DNA of 64,000 bases, taken from Reinekea forsetii (lineage in GTDB: Bacteria; Pseudomonadota; Gammaproteobacteria; Pseudomonadales; Natronospirillaceae). A program made the position numbers and the translations under genes. Below the pieces are notes generated by a model. The model did not search any database. It was not told the DNA's origin and worked only from the letters and a program-made list of their open reading frames with translations. The stretch spans positions 457,501-521,500 of the forward strand of contig NZ_CP011797.1 in NCBI RefSeq assembly GCF_002795845.1, written 5' to 3'. This document shows, piece after piece, positions 49,818 through 61,757 of this stretch (positions within the stretch are counted from its first letter, which is position 1; every line of letters begins with the position of its first letter).

Positions 49818-50738
49818 ATGGCTCGACGCCGCAAAGGGCGCCCACTCAACGGTGTGCTCCTAGTCGACAAGCCGCACGGCTTTTCCTCCAATGCACTGTT
49901 GCAAAAGGTACGTTGGCTATACCAGGCGCAGAAGGCCGGTCATACCGGTGCGCTTGATCCCTTGGCTACTGGCCTGCTGCCGATCTGTTTCGGCGAGGCA
50001 ACCAAGTTCACCCAATTTCTACTCGATGCCGATAAGCGTTATTTGACCACGGGTCTACTCGGTATCGCCACCGACACGCTCGACGCCGAAGGGCAGATCA
50101 TTGCCACCGCTGCGGTTCCGGAGCTGAGTGCCGCCGACATTGAGGCCGTCCTGAGAGATCGTTTTGTCGGCCCGATCGAACAGATTCCACCGATGTATTC
50201 GGCCCTAAAACGCGATGGTAAGAAGCTCTATGAGTTGGCGCGTGCGGGCATCGAAATTGAACTGACGGCGCGTCCGGTGAGCATCTTCGAGAACCGCCTG
50301 AACGCTTGGGCCAGTCCTGACCTTAGCCTAGAAGTAAAGTGCTCCAAGGGTACTTATATTCGTACCTTGGTGGCCGATATTGGCGTTGCATTGGGCACGG
50401 TTGCGCACGTTACTGCGTTGCGCCGCACGGAGCACGGCCAGTTTAATATCGCCCAAGCGATCAGTTTGGACGCCCTGATCGAGCTGCAAGAGCGCGGTGC
50501 TATCGATGAGATGGATCAGCTATTGATCTCGATCGACCAGCTACTGATCGATCTGCCGGTGATCCAATTGACGGCGGATCGGGCCAAGTATTTCTCCAAT
50601 GGCAATGACGTGCAGACCGATCATGCGCCGGGTCAGGCCCGGGTCTATGGCCCGGATCAGGATTTCTTGGGTGTCGGGCAAGTCTCTGACGTGGGCCGGC
50701 TGCAGCCTGAACGGCTAATTGCTCGGGCAGATGTTTAA
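49818..50738 (+). CDS. truB: tRNA pseudouridine55 synthase
   Basis: 306 aa. Makes pseudouridine 55 in the T loop of tRNAs. GVLLVDKPHGFSSNALLQKV near 11, catalytic Asp in KAGHTGALDPLATGLLPIC near 40, RYLTTGLLGIATDTLDAEG near 73, PMYSALKRDGKKLYELAR near 127 and CSKGTYIRTLVADIG near 173 are conserved; a C-terminal PUA-like tail is present. Note that every unit of the array at 43.6-44.4 kb contains the T-loop sequence TTCAAAT but not the 5' half of the T stem. Confidence 0.96.
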   Translation: MARRRKGRPLNGVLLVDKPHGFSSNALLQKVRWLYQAQKAGHTGALDPLATGLLPICFGEATKFTQFLLDADKRYLTTGLLGIATDTLDAEGQIIATAAVPELSAADIEAVLRDRFVGPIEQIPPMYSALKRDGKKLYELARAGIEIELTARPVSIFENRLNAWASPDLSLEVKCSKGTYIRTLVADIGVALGTVAHVTALRRTEHGQFNIAQAISLDALIELQERGAIDEMDQLLISIDQLLIDLPVIQLTADRAKYFSNGNDVQTDHAPGQARVYGPDQDFLGVGQVSDVGRLQPERLIARADV

Positions 50739-50742
50739 GAGG

Positions 50743-50771
50743 TTGGTTCGTGTTCAGCCCTCGTGTATAAT
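50743..50771 (+). promoter_or_regulatory. Sigma-70 promoter of rpsO
   Basis: TTGGTT, 17-nt spacer, perfect TATAAT, about 100 nt upstream of rpsO. The leader that follows (50772-50872) could hold an S15 autoregulatory structure, but I cannot define one with confidence. Confidence 0.65.
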
Positions 50772-50872
50772 TTCCACCGTTCATCAGTCTGGTCGATGAT
50801 GACAGGAATGCAGCTGTTAATGTGCACGGCTAGCATTTTCTATCAATAGCACATTCATGGAGTAACTAAACG

Positions 50873-51142
50873 ATGGCATTAAGCGTCGAAAAGAAAGCAG
50901 AAATTGTCAAAGAATACGGTCAAAGCGAAGGTGATTCAGGTTCTCCTGAAGTTCAGGTCGCTCTGTTAACGATCAACATCGAGACCTTGCAGTCTCACTT
51001 CAAGGAACATGCGAAAGACCACCATTCGCGTCGTGGCTTGATACGGATGGTAAACCAGCGTCGTAAGCTGTTGGATTACTTGAAGAGCAAAGATGTTACT
51101 CGTTACGCAACCTTGATCAAGCGTCTCGGCCTACGTCGATAA
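50873..51142 (+). CDS. rpsO: 30S ribosomal protein S15
   Basis: 89 aa, exact family length. [22 protein letters not shown] near 18 and [22 protein letters not shown] near 46 are the S15 signature (16S helix 22 contact). Start ATG preceded by GGAG. It has its own promoter and terminator, and pnp follows, as in E. coli. Confidence 0.98.
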   Translation: MALSVEKKAEIVKEYGQSEGDSGSPEVQVALLTINIETLQSHFKEHAKDHHSRRGLIRMVNQRRKLLDYLKSKDVTRYATLIKRLGLRR

Positions 51143-51155
51143 GACCGCGTTCTCT

Positions 51156-51182
51156 AAAAAGGGCCCCCAATGGGGCCTTTTG
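51156..51182 (+). terminator. Terminator after rpsO
   Basis: Hairpin aaagggcccc / ggggcctttt with loop caat, followed by a short T-rich tail; some read-through to pnp is expected as in E. coli. Confidence 0.85.
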
Positions 51183-51260
51183 TCATTTTCGGCTGCCGAC
51201 GACCTTGTTGACTGCCATTGCTACGACTTCTATATTGACTCCACCCATAAAAAACGGCCT

Positions 51261-51356
51261 AACAACGATTACCGCCCAGTATTGCATTGGGGCTTCTATC
51301 AGTGTGCTTGAGCATCTTGCGATACCCTCCAGCGCAGTGATAGAAGCATCGTTGTT
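51261..51356 (+). promoter_or_regulatory. Long stem-loop in the pnp leader (probable RNase III / autoregulation site)
   Basis: GCTTCTATCAGTGTGCT at 51292-51308 pairs with AGCGCAGTGATAGAAGC at 51331-51347 (two mismatches). The adjacent 3' bases ATCGTTGTT (51348-51356) also pair with AACAACGAT at 51261-51269, giving an extended structure with a bulge. It lies 24 nt upstream of the pnp GTG. In E. coli RNase III cuts such a pnp leader stem, and PNPase then represses its own mRNA. Confidence 0.75.
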
Positions 51357-51379
51357 ACCGTCTCTACGAGGAAATTACC

Positions 51380-53497
51380 GTGCTTGAACTTATCCCGAAA
51401 ACCACCACCTTTACCTTTGGTGGCAAGAACGTCACCCTGGAAACCGGTCGTATTGCCCGCCAGGCCACCGGCGCGGCTTTGTGTACCATTGGTGACATCA
51501 TCGTGCTGGCGACTGTTGTGGCCACCGACTCGGCCAAACCGGGCCAGGATTTCTTCCCGCTGTCCGTGCATTACCAAGAAAAGCACTATGCCGTTGGTCG
51601 CATTCCCGGTGGTTACCTGAAGCGCGAAGGTCGTCCGTCCGAAAAAGAAACTCTGACCTCGCGTCTGATCGACCGTCCAATTCGGCCCTTGTTCCCTAAG
51701 GGCTTTATGAATGAGGTGCAGGTTGTTATCAACGTCCTGTCGGCCAACAAGACCGATGACCCGGATATCGCTGCTATGCTGGCGACCTCGGCGGCCTTGG
51801 CCATCTCTGGCATTCCATTCAGTGGTCCTATTGGCGCCGCGCGCGTTGCCTACACCGATGCCAACGGCTACCAGCTCAACCCGACCTACGAAGAGCTGCT
51901 CGGTTCGCGTTTGAACATGGTTGTTGCCGGTACCGAAGATGCGGTCTTGATGGTTGAATCGGAAGCCCAAGAAATGTCTGAAGATCAGATGTTGGGTGCG
52001 GTATTGTTCGCGCATGAAGAATTTCAAACCGCGATCACAGCGATCAAAGCCTTTGCCGCCGAAAACGGCAAGCCAAGCTGGGATTGGCAGCCTGCTGTTG
52101 AGAACGTTGAGCTGAAAGCCAAAGTCGCTGACGCCTTTACCGCGCGTATTTCTGACGCCTATCAGGTGGCCGACAAGATGGTGCGTTACACCGCCCTATC
52201 TGCTCTGCGTGCCGAGGCTATCGAATCCTTAGCCAGCGCGGATGGCGAAACCTCGAAAGAGTCGGTCAGCGCCATGTTCAGCAAAATTGAAAAGGCTACC
52301 GTGCGTAAGCGCATCGTCGATGGTCACCCGCGTATCGATGGCCGAGACGGCAAGACCGTTCGTCCGATCAAGGTTGAGATCGATGTACTGCCCGGGGCCC
52401 ACGGCTCGGCTCTGTTTACCCGAGGCGAAACCCAGGCTTTGGTCACCGCGACGCTAGGTACGTTGCGTGACGGTAAGATGGAAGACATGTTGGCCGGTAC
52501 TGTGACCGACAACTTCATGCTGCATTATAACTTCCCTCCGTTCAGCGTCGGCGAAGCCGGTCGTATGGGTGGCATTGGTCGTCGTGAAATCGGTCATGGT
52601 CGGTTGGCTAAACGTGGCGTTTTGGCCATGATGCCGTCGATCGACGATTTTCCATACACTGTACGAGTCGTGTCTGAGATTACCGAATCCAATGGTTCGT
52701 CATCAATGGCATCGGTCTGTGGCGCGTCTCTGGCCCTGATGGACGCTGGCGTGCCGGTTAAGTTCCCGGTGGCCGGTATCGCCATGGGTCTGGTCAAAGA
52801 GGGTGATCAGTTCACCGTATTGACCGACATCTTGGGCGATGAAGATCACTTGGGTGATATGGACTTTAAGGTTGCTGGTACCGAAAACGGTATTACGGCG
52901 CTGCAGATGGACATTAAAATCCATGGCATTACCGAACAGATTATGGAAATTGCGCTCGAGCAAGCCATGGAAGCGCGTCTGCATATTCTCCGCGAGATGG
53001 CCCAGGTCATTGGCTATGCGCGTCCAGAACTGCCCGATAATGCCCCGACCATGCAGACCATGCGGGTCGATCAGGACAAGATTCGCGACGTAATCGGCAA
53101 GGGCGGCGCGATGATTCGCTCCATCGTTGAAGAGACTGGCGCGCAGGTCGATATCCAGGATGACGGCTCTATTCGTCTCTATGCGCCGACCAAGGAAGCG
53201 GCCAACGCGGCCCGTGATCGTATCTTGGCCATTACCTCTGAGCCTGAGATCGGTACGGTCTACCTCGGTAAGGTTGCACGACTGGCCGACTTTGGTGCCT
53301 TCGTAACCTTCTTGCCGGGTAAAGATGGCCTGGTGCACATTTCTCAGATCGCTGCAGAGCGTGTAGAGAAGGTGTCCGACAAGATCAAAGAAGGGGAAGA
53401 GGTCTACGTTAAGGTATTGGACGTCGACGCCCGCGGTCGAGTTAAGTTATCGATGAAAGAAGTAACTGAAGAAGACAAGGCCAAAGTAACAGCCTAA
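51380..53497 (+). CDS. pnp: Polyribonucleotide nucleotidyltransferase (PNPase)
   Basis: 705 aa (E. coli 711). 3'-5' phosphorolytic exoribonuclease and degradosome component. Two RNase PH domains (about 10-215 and 310-540), with the active-site stretch [20 protein letters not shown] in parts near 390 and [18 protein letters not shown] near 485, then KH ([13 protein letters not shown] near 570) and S1 ([28 protein letters not shown] in parts near 630). GTG start with GAGGA upstream. Confidence 0.98.
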   Translation: MLELIPKTTTFTFGGKNVTLETGRIARQATGAALCTIGDIIVLATVVATDSAKPGQDFFPLSVHYQEKHYAVGRIPGGYLKREGRPSEKETLTSRLIDRPIRPLFPKGFMNEVQVVINVLSANKTDDPDIAAMLATSAALAISGIPFSGPIGAARVAYTDANGYQLNPTYEELLGSRLNMVVAGTEDAVLMVESEAQEMSEDQMLGAVLFAHEEFQTAITAIKAFAAENGKPSWDWQPAVENVELKAKVADAFTARISDAYQVADKMVRYTALSALRAEAIESLASADGETSKESVSAMFSKIEKATVRKRIVDGHPRIDGRDGKTVRPIKVEIDVLPGAHGSALFTRGETQALVTATLGTLRDGKMEDMLAGTVTDNFMLHYNFPPFSVGEAGRMGGIGRREIGHGRLAKRGVLAMMPSIDDFPYTVRVVSEITESNGSSSMASVCGASLALMDAGVPVKFPVAGIAMGLVKEGDQFTVLTDILGDEDHLGDMDFKVAGTENGITALQMDIKIHGITEQIMEIALEQAMEARLHILREMAQVIGYARPELPDNAPTMQTMRVDQDKIRDVIGKGGAMIRSIVEETGAQVDIQDDGSIRLYAPTKEAANAARDRILAITSEPEIGTVYLGKVARLADFGAFVTFLPGKDGLVHISQIAAERVEKVSDKIKEGEEVYVKVLDVDARGRVKLSMKEVTEEDKAKVTA

Positions 53498-53513
53498 AGG
53501 CCCGGTCTAGACG

Positions 53514-53545
53514 CAAAAAAACCCGCCAACCGGCGGGTTTTTTTT
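53514..53545. terminator. Bidirectional terminator between pnp and mrcA
   Basis: Stem acccgcc / ggcgggt with 4-nt loop, flanked by a run of A on the left and a run of T on the right, so it can serve both convergent genes. Confidence 0.92.
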
Positions 53546-53569
53546 GCCTGCAATTAATGCCTCCCGCCG

Positions 53570-56086
53570 TTAAAAAAGTATCTCAGGCGAGTCGTCGGCC
53601 TGGCCGTCGAGCGCCGTCGTGGGTGCCTGTTGCTCAACGCTGAAGTCAATATTGAGCGTAGTACTGGTGAAGGTTGTGGGCACATTGTCGGCCTTAAAGA
53701 ACTCAAAGCGGGCATCCTTGGTGTTCGGTGTTGCCAGCAAACCGGTCTTCGGGTCGATCCGTACTTGCACAATACCGACCGGTTGCGGCAGGTTATTGCT
53801 CGGTCTATTGGCCAGGGCCACGGTCATAAATTCAATCCACCCAGGCAGTGCCGCCTTGCCACCGAACTCGTTGTAGCCAAGCGACGTATTCGAGTCGAAA
53901 CCGACCCAGGTTGAGGCCACATAATCGCCGTTATAACCGGTAAACCAGGCATCCACCGCGTCGTTGGTGGTGCCGGTTTTGCCCGCTAGATCGTCACGCG
54001 GCAAGGCGCGTTTTGCCGCCCGAGCCGTGCCGAGCAAGACCACATCCTTGAGCATGGAGTCGATCAGAAAGGCCGTCTGCGGTGACACCACTTGAGGCGC
54101 GTAACGCTTCACCGCAATCGGCACCGACGGCGCGCTGGCCGAACCTTCATCAACGTTCAGGGCAAGGGGCTGGATATCGATGGCCGTGCTTTGGCTGGAG
54201 TCGGCCGGCGCAAAAACATTGGGCGCCTCGGGGCAACCGCGACAGACGATCGCCGGGTTGGCCTGAAAGACGATGTTGCCATTAGAGTCTTCGATTCGAT
54301 CGATAAAATAGGGTTCAACCTGATAGCCGCCATTAGCAAAAACGGCGTAGCCGGTGGCTATCTCCATCGGCGACATGGCGGTACTACCTAACACCAGAGT
54401 CATATCATTTGACAGTCGCTCGCTATCGAAGCCGAACCGACTGATATAATCACGGGTATAGCGAATGCCGATATCGTCCAGAACTCGGATGCTAGAGAGA
54501 TTACGCGACTGATATAAAGCCTGGCGCAAGGGAATGGGGCCAAGGTAACGGTCGCCAGAATTTTTCGGTCGCCAGACACCTTCTAGGGTGGAGTCCGAGC
54601 GCACGATGGGTGCGTCGTTGACAATGGTCGCCGGGGTATATCCCTTGTCCAAGGCGGCACTGTAGACGAAGGGTTTGAAGTTCGATCCCGGCTGACGATT
54701 GGACTGCACGGCGCGGTTGAATTTGGATAGCTGATAGTCAAAGCCACCCACAAGTGCTTGGACGCTGCCATCAAGCGGCGCGAGCGCCACCAAGGCGCCT
54801 TGTACAAAGGGGATTTGAGCCAGTTGCCAGCCTTGCCCGGTGGCTTCCAGGCGGACTATATCTCCGGGCACCGCAACATCCTCAGGCACCTTGATCGCCG
54901 GCCCCTTCTCATCCACCTTGATGCGCTTACGTGCCCAGCTCAGATCCGCCATAGGCAACAAGACCGGGGTGGTTTCGCCCTTGGGAATAACGTACAAACC
55001 CAATTCGTCACCTGGTACCACGAGCGCGGGCACCAGACCGCCGCGTGGATAGAGCTCGTTCAGCCCGGCCATATCGACCTGTTGACTGGGATCCTGACCG
55101 CTCAGGTGTTGCTCTGGGCCAAGATAGCCATGGCGCCGGGAGTAATCGACCAGCGACTTGCGTACACCGCGATTGGCTGCCTTCTGCAGGTCGCTATTGA
55201 CCGTGGTATAGACCGTATAGCCGTCATCGTAGGCGGCCAAGCCGAACCGTTCCACCATCTCAGCGCGCACCATCTCAGCCAAATAGAAGGCCTCAAACTC
55301 CGGATTATTACCATGATAGGTTGCCGTAATAGGCGCTTCAATGGCGCTTTGATATTCGCTGTCGGTGATAAATTGATTCACCCGCATGGCGGATAAAACG
55401 GCATTGCGTCGCTTCTTGGCGCGCTGTTTGTTGGCGATCGGGTTGGCGCTCGAGGGCGCCTGGTGTAAGCCGGCAATCATCGCTAGTTGCGGCAGTGTCA
55501 GGTCGTTGATGTCTCGGCCGTAATAGACGGTTGCCGCGGCCTGAATGCCATAAGAACGGTATCCGAGGAAATGTTTATTGATATAGAGCTCGAAAATTTC
55601 AGACTTAGACAGTTCACTTTCCATCTTTAGGGCCAGCAGTATTTCCGTGAACTTACGCGTGAAAGTCTTTTGCTGAGTGAGAAAGTAGTTGCGCGCGACC
55701 TGCTGAGTCAGGGTAGAGCCGCCGGCACCCTCCCGATCGCCGGTAATCAGCAAGTCAAGCACCACCCGGCTAAAGCGAATCGGATCCACCCCGCGATGCT
55801 CTTCAAAGCGCTTATCTTCGATCGCGATCAGCGCTTGGACAAAGCGGGGCGGAACTTGTTGATAGGTCAAAGGTGATCTACGCTTTTCTCCATACTCTGC
55901 GATAAGTTGTCCATCAGCGCTGAGCACTCGCATGGGTGTTTGCAGTTTGAAGTCCTTCAAAGTCTGGACATTGGGCAGCGCCGGAGACAAGTAGAGATAC
56001 ATGCTGGCGGAAATGAGAACTGTGCCGCAAATCGAAGCAAAAAGTGCCCATATTAGAAAACGTATTGATTTACCAATGAAGTTCAT
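53570..56086 (-). CDS. mrcA: Penicillin-binding protein 1A
   Basis: 838 aa (E. coli 850). Bifunctional peptidoglycan glycosyltransferase/transpeptidase. One N-terminal membrane helix (about 8-32), glycosyltransferase family 51 domain with catalytic Glu in AIEDKRFEEHRGVD near residue 90 and GGSTLTQQVARN near 122, an OB-like insert, then the transpeptidase: SxxK in PGSNFKPF near 466, SxN region SRNLSSIR near 510 and KTGT in LAGKTGTTND near 703. Divergent from pilM, as ponA-pilMNOPQ in Pseudomonas. Confidence 0.97.
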   Translation of the reverse strand: MNFIGKSIRFLIWALFASICGTVLISASMYLYLSPALPNVQTLKDFKLQTPMRVLSADGQLIAEYGEKRRSPLTYQQVPPRFVQALIAIEDKRFEEHRGVDPIRFSRVVLDLLITGDREGAGGSTLTQQVARNYFLTQQKTFTRKFTEILLALKMESELSKSEIFELYINKHFLGYRSYGIQAAATVYYGRDINDLTLPQLAMIAGLHQAPSSANPIANKQRAKKRRNAVLSAMRVNQFITDSEYQSAIEAPITATYHGNNPEFEAFYLAEMVRAEMVERFGLAAYDDGYTVYTTVNSDLQKAANRGVRKSLVDYSRRHGYLGPEQHLSGQDPSQQVDMAGLNELYPRGGLVPALVVPGDELGLYVIPKGETTPVLLPMADLSWARKRIKVDEKGPAIKVPEDVAVPGDIVRLEATGQGWQLAQIPFVQGALVALAPLDGSVQALVGGFDYQLSKFNRAVQSNRQPGSNFKPFVYSAALDKGYTPATIVNDAPIVRSDSTLEGVWRPKNSGDRYLGPIPLRQALYQSRNLSSIRVLDDIGIRYTRDYISRFGFDSERLSNDMTLVLGSTAMSPMEIATGYAVFANGGYQVEPYFIDRIEDSNGNIVFQANPAIVCRGCPEAPNVFAPADSSQSTAIDIQPLALNVDEGSASAPSVPIAVKRYAPQVVSPQTAFLIDSMLKDVVLLGTARAAKRALPRDDLAGKTGTTNDAVDAWFTGYNGDYVASTWVGFDSNTSLGYNEFGGKAALPGWIEFMTVALANRPSNNLPQPVGIVQVRIDPKTGLLATPNTKDARFEFFKADNVPTTFTSTTLNIDFSVEQQAPTTALDGQADDSPEILF

Positions 56087-56169
56087 AATTTTCCAAGAAA
56101 ATTAACAAGTTACGCCAAAAATTCGACACCAAGTGTGGATTATAAGCTTAAATTCGAGTTTTTTATACA

Positions 56170-56198
56170 TTGCGGATTGGTCTAGAGTGATATGTAAT
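56170..56198 (+). promoter_or_regulatory. Possible sigma-70 promoter of pilMNOPQ
   Basis: TTGCGG, 17-nt spacer, TGTAAT, 57 nt upstream of the pilM GTG in the AT-rich mrcA-pilM gap. Confidence 0.4.
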
Positions 56199-56219
56199 AT
56201 TTAATGTAAAAACTAATAA

Positions 56220-57884
<1,665 letters not shown>

Positions 57885-57888
<4 letters not shown>

Positions 57889-58520
57889 AAATGAAGGAAT
57901 TTCTCGACGGCTTCAAACAGGAGAATTTTGACTACCAAAACCCCGATTTCAACAATATGGGCTCATGGCCCTTGGCGATTAAATTAGCCACCCTGGTGTT
58001 AATCAGTGTGCTCATCGTCTTCGGTTTTTATTGGTTTGCGGTAAAGGACTCCAAGGTTCGCTTCCAGGGCGCGCTGGCCAAGGAGCCCACTTTGAAGCAG
58101 CAATATCAAAGTAAATCGTTCCAGGTGGCTAACCTAGACGCCTTTAAGCTGCAGTTGGTCGAAATGGAGGAAACCTTTGGCACACTCTTATCGCAATTGC
58201 CCGATGACTCTGAGATGCCTGGCCTACTCGATGATATCAGCACCACCGGCACTCAAAGCGGACTGGAAATCGACAAGATAACGCCTAGCGCCGATATCAC
58301 TCAGGAATTTTATATAGAAACGCCGATTGCTATCACGGTGCGCGGTTCGTTCCATGAGATGGGTAACTTTGTCAGCTCGATGTCGGCCATTCCCCGAATC
58401 GTGACCCTGCACAACTTTAGCATCAAAGGGGCTGCCAATCGGTCGGATGCGGAAGGGGAGGCGCCCTTGATGATGACTATCGAGGCCAAGACCTACCGCT
58501 ACAAAGGGGATGAGCGATGA
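57885..58520 (+). CDS. pilO: Type IV pilus alignment protein PilO
   Basis: 211 aa. Single membrane helix near 29-49 (IKLATLVLISVLIVFGFYWFAV in parts), then coiled coil and a periplasmic ferredoxin-like fold; LPDDSEMPGLLDDISTTGTQSGLEI in parts near 105 is the typical PilO segment. Pairs with PilN to link the inner-membrane platform with PilP and PilQ. Overlaps pilP by 4 bp. Confidence 0.95.
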
Positions 58521-59083
58521 ATCCGTATCTACGCAATCACGCCAGCCGGATGTTCCTGGTGCTGATGGCATCGGCGTTAACGGTGGCTTGTGTGCGCACC
58601 GACCCCTTGACCGACCTGAAGGCCTTCGTGCAGGAGCAGGATGCCAAGCCCAAAGGCGCCATCGAACCGCCGCCGGTATTTTTAGCGCCGGACTTTGTCT
58701 CCTATACGGCGAGCAGTAAGCGCTCCCCCTTTGAGGTGCCTCGGCCGGTGGAATTGATACAGGAAGAGAAAAGCGCACCGAGAAGCAATATTCGGCCGGA
58801 TCAGCTGCGGGTAAAGGAGTATTTAGAAACCTTTCGTATTGAGAACATTGCCATGGTCGGCACCCTCTCGGGCTATACCGACGACGTCACGCTCTGGGCC
58901 CTAGTCAAAGATGGTCAGGGTGAAGTACACCGGGTAAAGGCTGGGAATTATTTAGGTCGTAACTTCGGTCGAATTATAGAAATTAGCGAAACTCAAATTG
59001 ATCTAATAGAAATAGTGCCAACTGGAAAAGAAAACTGGGTCGAGCGCCCAAGGGTTTTGATTCTTGTCGGGTTGGATCAATAA
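58517..59083 (+). CDS. pilP: Type IV pilus lipoprotein PilP
   Basis: 188 aa. Lipoprotein signal with Cys near residue 25 (TVACVRTD). A disordered linker is followed by the C-terminal beta domain: LRVKEYLETFRIENIAMVGTL in parts near 93 and HRVKAGNYLGRNFGRIIEIS near 138. It bridges PilNO and the secretin PilQ. Confidence 0.94.
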   Translation: MNPYLRNHASRMFLVLMASALTVACVRTDPLTDLKAFVQEQDAKPKGAIEPPPVFLAPDFVSYTASSKRSPFEVPRPVELIQEEKSAPRSNIRPDQLRVKEYLETFRIENIAMVGTLSGYTDDVTLWALVKDGQGEVHRVKAGNYLGRNFGRIIEISETQIDLIEIVPTGKENWVERPRVLILVGLDQ

Positions 59084-59106
59084 AACAGCGTCTTGAGGTG
59101 ATCATT

Positions 59107-61239
59107 GTGAAGGTGCAACAAAAAATGAAGCAGGTTTCAATTTTCTTCGCTGTACTATTTGCGACCCATGCATTTGCGGTTAATTTAACCGATTTTGAGG
59201 TGTCGTCCCTATCTGGGGACCGCACCCAGATACTCCTTACCTTTGACGGCGCTGCGCCGGATCCGGTGGGCTACAGCATCGAGAGCCCCGCACGAATTTC
59301 GTTAGATTTTGCGGACACTCAGAGCAAGCTGGCCGAGAAGTATATTCAGATCAGCAGCGGTAATACCCGCAATGCGGCGATCCTGGATACCGGTGGGCGG
59401 ACCCGCGTGGTCTTTAGCCTAACCAAGCTGGTGAGCTATGCCTCGACCGTGAACGGCAATGTGGTGTCGATTTTTATTGGCGAAGGGGTGGCGGCCTTGG
59501 CGGAGCAAAAGACCAATGCTCTTGTTAGTTCGCCTGAGACCAATGTCAGCACCCCAATGAGCTCGCAACGCACTGCAACGGTGGCCAATGAAATCAAGAA
59601 TGTCGATTTTCGCCGCACCGAAACCGGTGCCGGGCAGGTGGTGGTCGAGTTTGCCAGTTCGGCGGCCAATGCCTCGGTGTTCGAGCAGGGTGGCAATATT
59701 ATGATCCGGGTGGAAGACTTCGAAGTGCCCCCTGAATTACGCCGGCGGCTGGACGTCGTCGATTTTGCCACGGCCGTGCACTTTATTAATGTTTATAACG
59801 AAGACAACGGCGTGTTAATCCGCTTAGAAGTCGATGGTGACTACGACTATCTAGCCTATCAGTCGGACAACAGCATGACGGTCGAGGTCAATCAGCTCAC
59901 CGAGGCGGAGTCTGAGGCGCGGCTGAAAGAGAAATTCCCCTACAATGGTGATAAGCTGTCGTTGAATTTCCAAGATATCGAAGTCCGAGATGTATTGCAG
60001 ATTATCGCCAACTACGTCGGCATAAATCTGGTTGCATCGGATTCAATCAGCGGCAGCATTACCCTAAGGTTAAATAATGTTCCATGGGACCAAGCCTTGG
60101 ATCTAGTGCTCAAGACCAATGGTCTGGATAAGCGGCAAAACGGTAATGTTTTGTTGGTGGCCCCGGCCGCAGAGCTGGCAGAACAAGAGCGGTTGGAGCT
60201 GACGGCGCGAGATCAGGCCGAACGATTGGCCCCCTTGCGGACCGAATATGTGCAAATTAATTATGCCAAGGCGACTGATTTGGCTGCTATTATTCAGTCG
60301 AATGTCACCACCAGTTCGGTAACGGAGTCGAGTACCGGTGAAGATCCCGTCACCACGACCACGAGCGCCAATGGCTTTTTATCGAAACGGGGCTCGGTTG
60401 CGGTAGATGAACGCACCAATACCCTGATCATTACCGATACCGGGGTGAATCTGGAAGACATACGCCAGGCCATCGCGATATTTGATGTTCCGGTCCGCCA
60501 GGTATTAATTGAAGCGCGCATCGTGACGGCGCGCACCTCGGTCGGCGAAGGCATGGGGATTCGTTGGGGTGGAGCGCTGACGCAAAACGCACTCGGCTCA
60601 ACCTTCGTCGCTAGTGGGTCACTCGAGCAAAACGTGACGTCGATAAACAGTGCCGGTGCGACGACATCTTTTCCGGACGCACTGGCGGTTAACCTGCCGT
60701 TAGAGCAAAATACCGGATCGTTGGCGGTAGGCTTTCTGCGCGGGCTGTTTAATTTGGACTTGGAAATTACCGCTCTGGAGAGCTTGGGCCAGGCTGAAGT
60801 GATATCACAACCTAAGGTTATTACCTCCGATGGTCAGCAGGCGACTATCTTTTCCGGTCAAAATGTCGCTATTCTGGGCAAGTTGATCGAAGCGGGCTTA
60901 AAGCTCGAGGTAACGCCCCAGATTACGCCCGACAATAGGGTTGTGTTGAACTTAACGGTAAACCAGGATTCCATCTCACCACCGGAAGCCTCAGAGGGAT
61001 TGGTCGCGATCGATACCAATTCGGTAACCACCCAAGTTTTGGTGGAAAACGGCGCGACTCTGGTATTGGGCGGAGTCTATCGGGTTGAAAAAAGCACCAG
61101 CACCCAAAAAACACCGTTCTTGGGCGATTTGCCGTTTATCGGTTATCTGTTCAAACGGACTATTAGTTCGGATGAAAAATCTGAACTGTTAATATTTATC
61201 ACACCCAGATTGGTTGAAGAGGGTCTTGTCTCAAACTGA
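59107..61239 (+). CDS. pilQ: Type IV pilus secretin PilQ
   Basis: 710 aa. Outer-membrane secretin through which the pilus passes. Signal peptide ending THAFA, two AMIN domains (about 25-125 and 160-255) that bind peptidoglycan, an STN/N0 domain (LNFQDIEVRDVLQIIANYVGINLV in parts near 280), secretin N1 (about 375-440) and the secretin core from about 460 to the C terminus, with VLGGVYRVEKSTSTQKTPFLGDLP in parts near 650. The GTG at 59107 is preferred, as GAGG lies 8 nt upstream; an in-frame GTG at 59098 also exists. Confidence 0.95.
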   Translation: MKVQQKMKQVSIFFAVLFATHAFAVNLTDFEVSSLSGDRTQILLTFDGAAPDPVGYSIESPARISLDFADTQSKLAEKYIQISSGNTRNAAILDTGGRTRVVFSLTKLVSYASTVNGNVVSIFIGEGVAALAEQKTNALVSSPETNVSTPMSSQRTATVANEIKNVDFRRTETGAGQVVVEFASSAANASVFEQGGNIMIRVEDFEVPPELRRRLDVVDFATAVHFINVYNEDNGVLIRLEVDGDYDYLAYQSDNSMTVEVNQLTEAESEARLKEKFPYNGDKLSLNFQDIEVRDVLQIIANYVGINLVASDSISGSITLRLNNVPWDQALDLVLKTNGLDKRQNGNVLLVAPAAELAEQERLELTARDQAERLAPLRTEYVQINYAKATDLAAIIQSNVTTSSVTESSTGEDPVTTTTSANGFLSKRGSVAVDERTNTLIITDTGVNLEDIRQAIAIFDVPVRQVLIEARIVTARTSVGEGMGIRWGGALTQNALGSTFVASGSLEQNVTSINSAGATTSFPDALAVNLPLEQNTGSLAVGFLRGLFNLDLEITALESLGQAEVISQPKVITSDGQQATIFSGQNVAILGKLIEAGLKLEVTPQITPDNRVVLNLTVNQDSISPPEASEGLVAIDTNSVTTQVLVENGATLVLGGVYRVEKSTSTQKTPFLGDLPFIGYLFKRTISSDEKSELLIFITPRLVEEGLVSN

Positions 61240-61757
61240 TGGAATCAACACAGCATATAATACTTATCGGGCCGATGGGTGCGGGCAAAAGCACCATTGG
61301 CCGGCTATTATCAGAACAGTTGGCGCTCGAATTTGTCGACCTGGATCGGCTCATCGAAGAGCGAGCCGGAGCCTCTATTGCCTGGATATTTGATATTGAA
61401 GGTGAAGAAGGGTTTCGTGAGCGCGAAACTCAGTCTCTGGAATTTATCCTCGATACCCCTGCGCAGATCATCGCCACCGGCGGTGGCTGTATATTGCGGC
61501 CGGAAAATCGCAACATGTTGGCGATGTCCGATCGAATCATCTATCTAGAGACGTCGATCGAGCAACAATTGGAGCGGACCGCAAAAGATAAAAACCGGCC
61601 CCTCTTGCAGAACGGCAATCCTGAACCCGTGTTGGTGGCGATGGCGGCACTGCGCAATCCGCTCTATCAACAGAGTGGCCGTTTGACGGTCGACACTAAT
61701 GGCAAGCCGCCCAAGCTGGTGGTCCACGAAATTCTCAATTTTCTAGATGAAATCTAA
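61239..61757 (+). CDS. aroK: Shikimate kinase
   Basis: 172 aa. Phosphorylates shikimate with ATP. Walker [13 protein letters not shown] near 9, [14 protein letters not shown] near 33 (shikimate binding), RERETQSL near 58 and [13 protein letters not shown] near 78 are conserved. The ATG overlaps the pilQ stop (TGATG), so it is translationally coupled to the pilus operon, a common arrangement. Confidence 0.97.
   Translation: MESTQHIILIGPMGAGKSTIGRLLSEQLALEFVDLDRLIEERAGASIAWIFDIEGEEGFRERETQSLEFILDTPAQIIATGGGCILRPENRNMLAMSDRIIYLETSIEQQLERTAKDKNRPLLQNGNPEPVLVAMAALRNPLYQQSGRLTVDTNGKPPKLVVHEILNFLDEI

Noticed and set aside
51299-52027. 242-aa ORF antisense to pnp
   Set aside because: It has the low-complexity composition of a shadow frame of a GC-rich conserved gene and covers the pnp leader stem.
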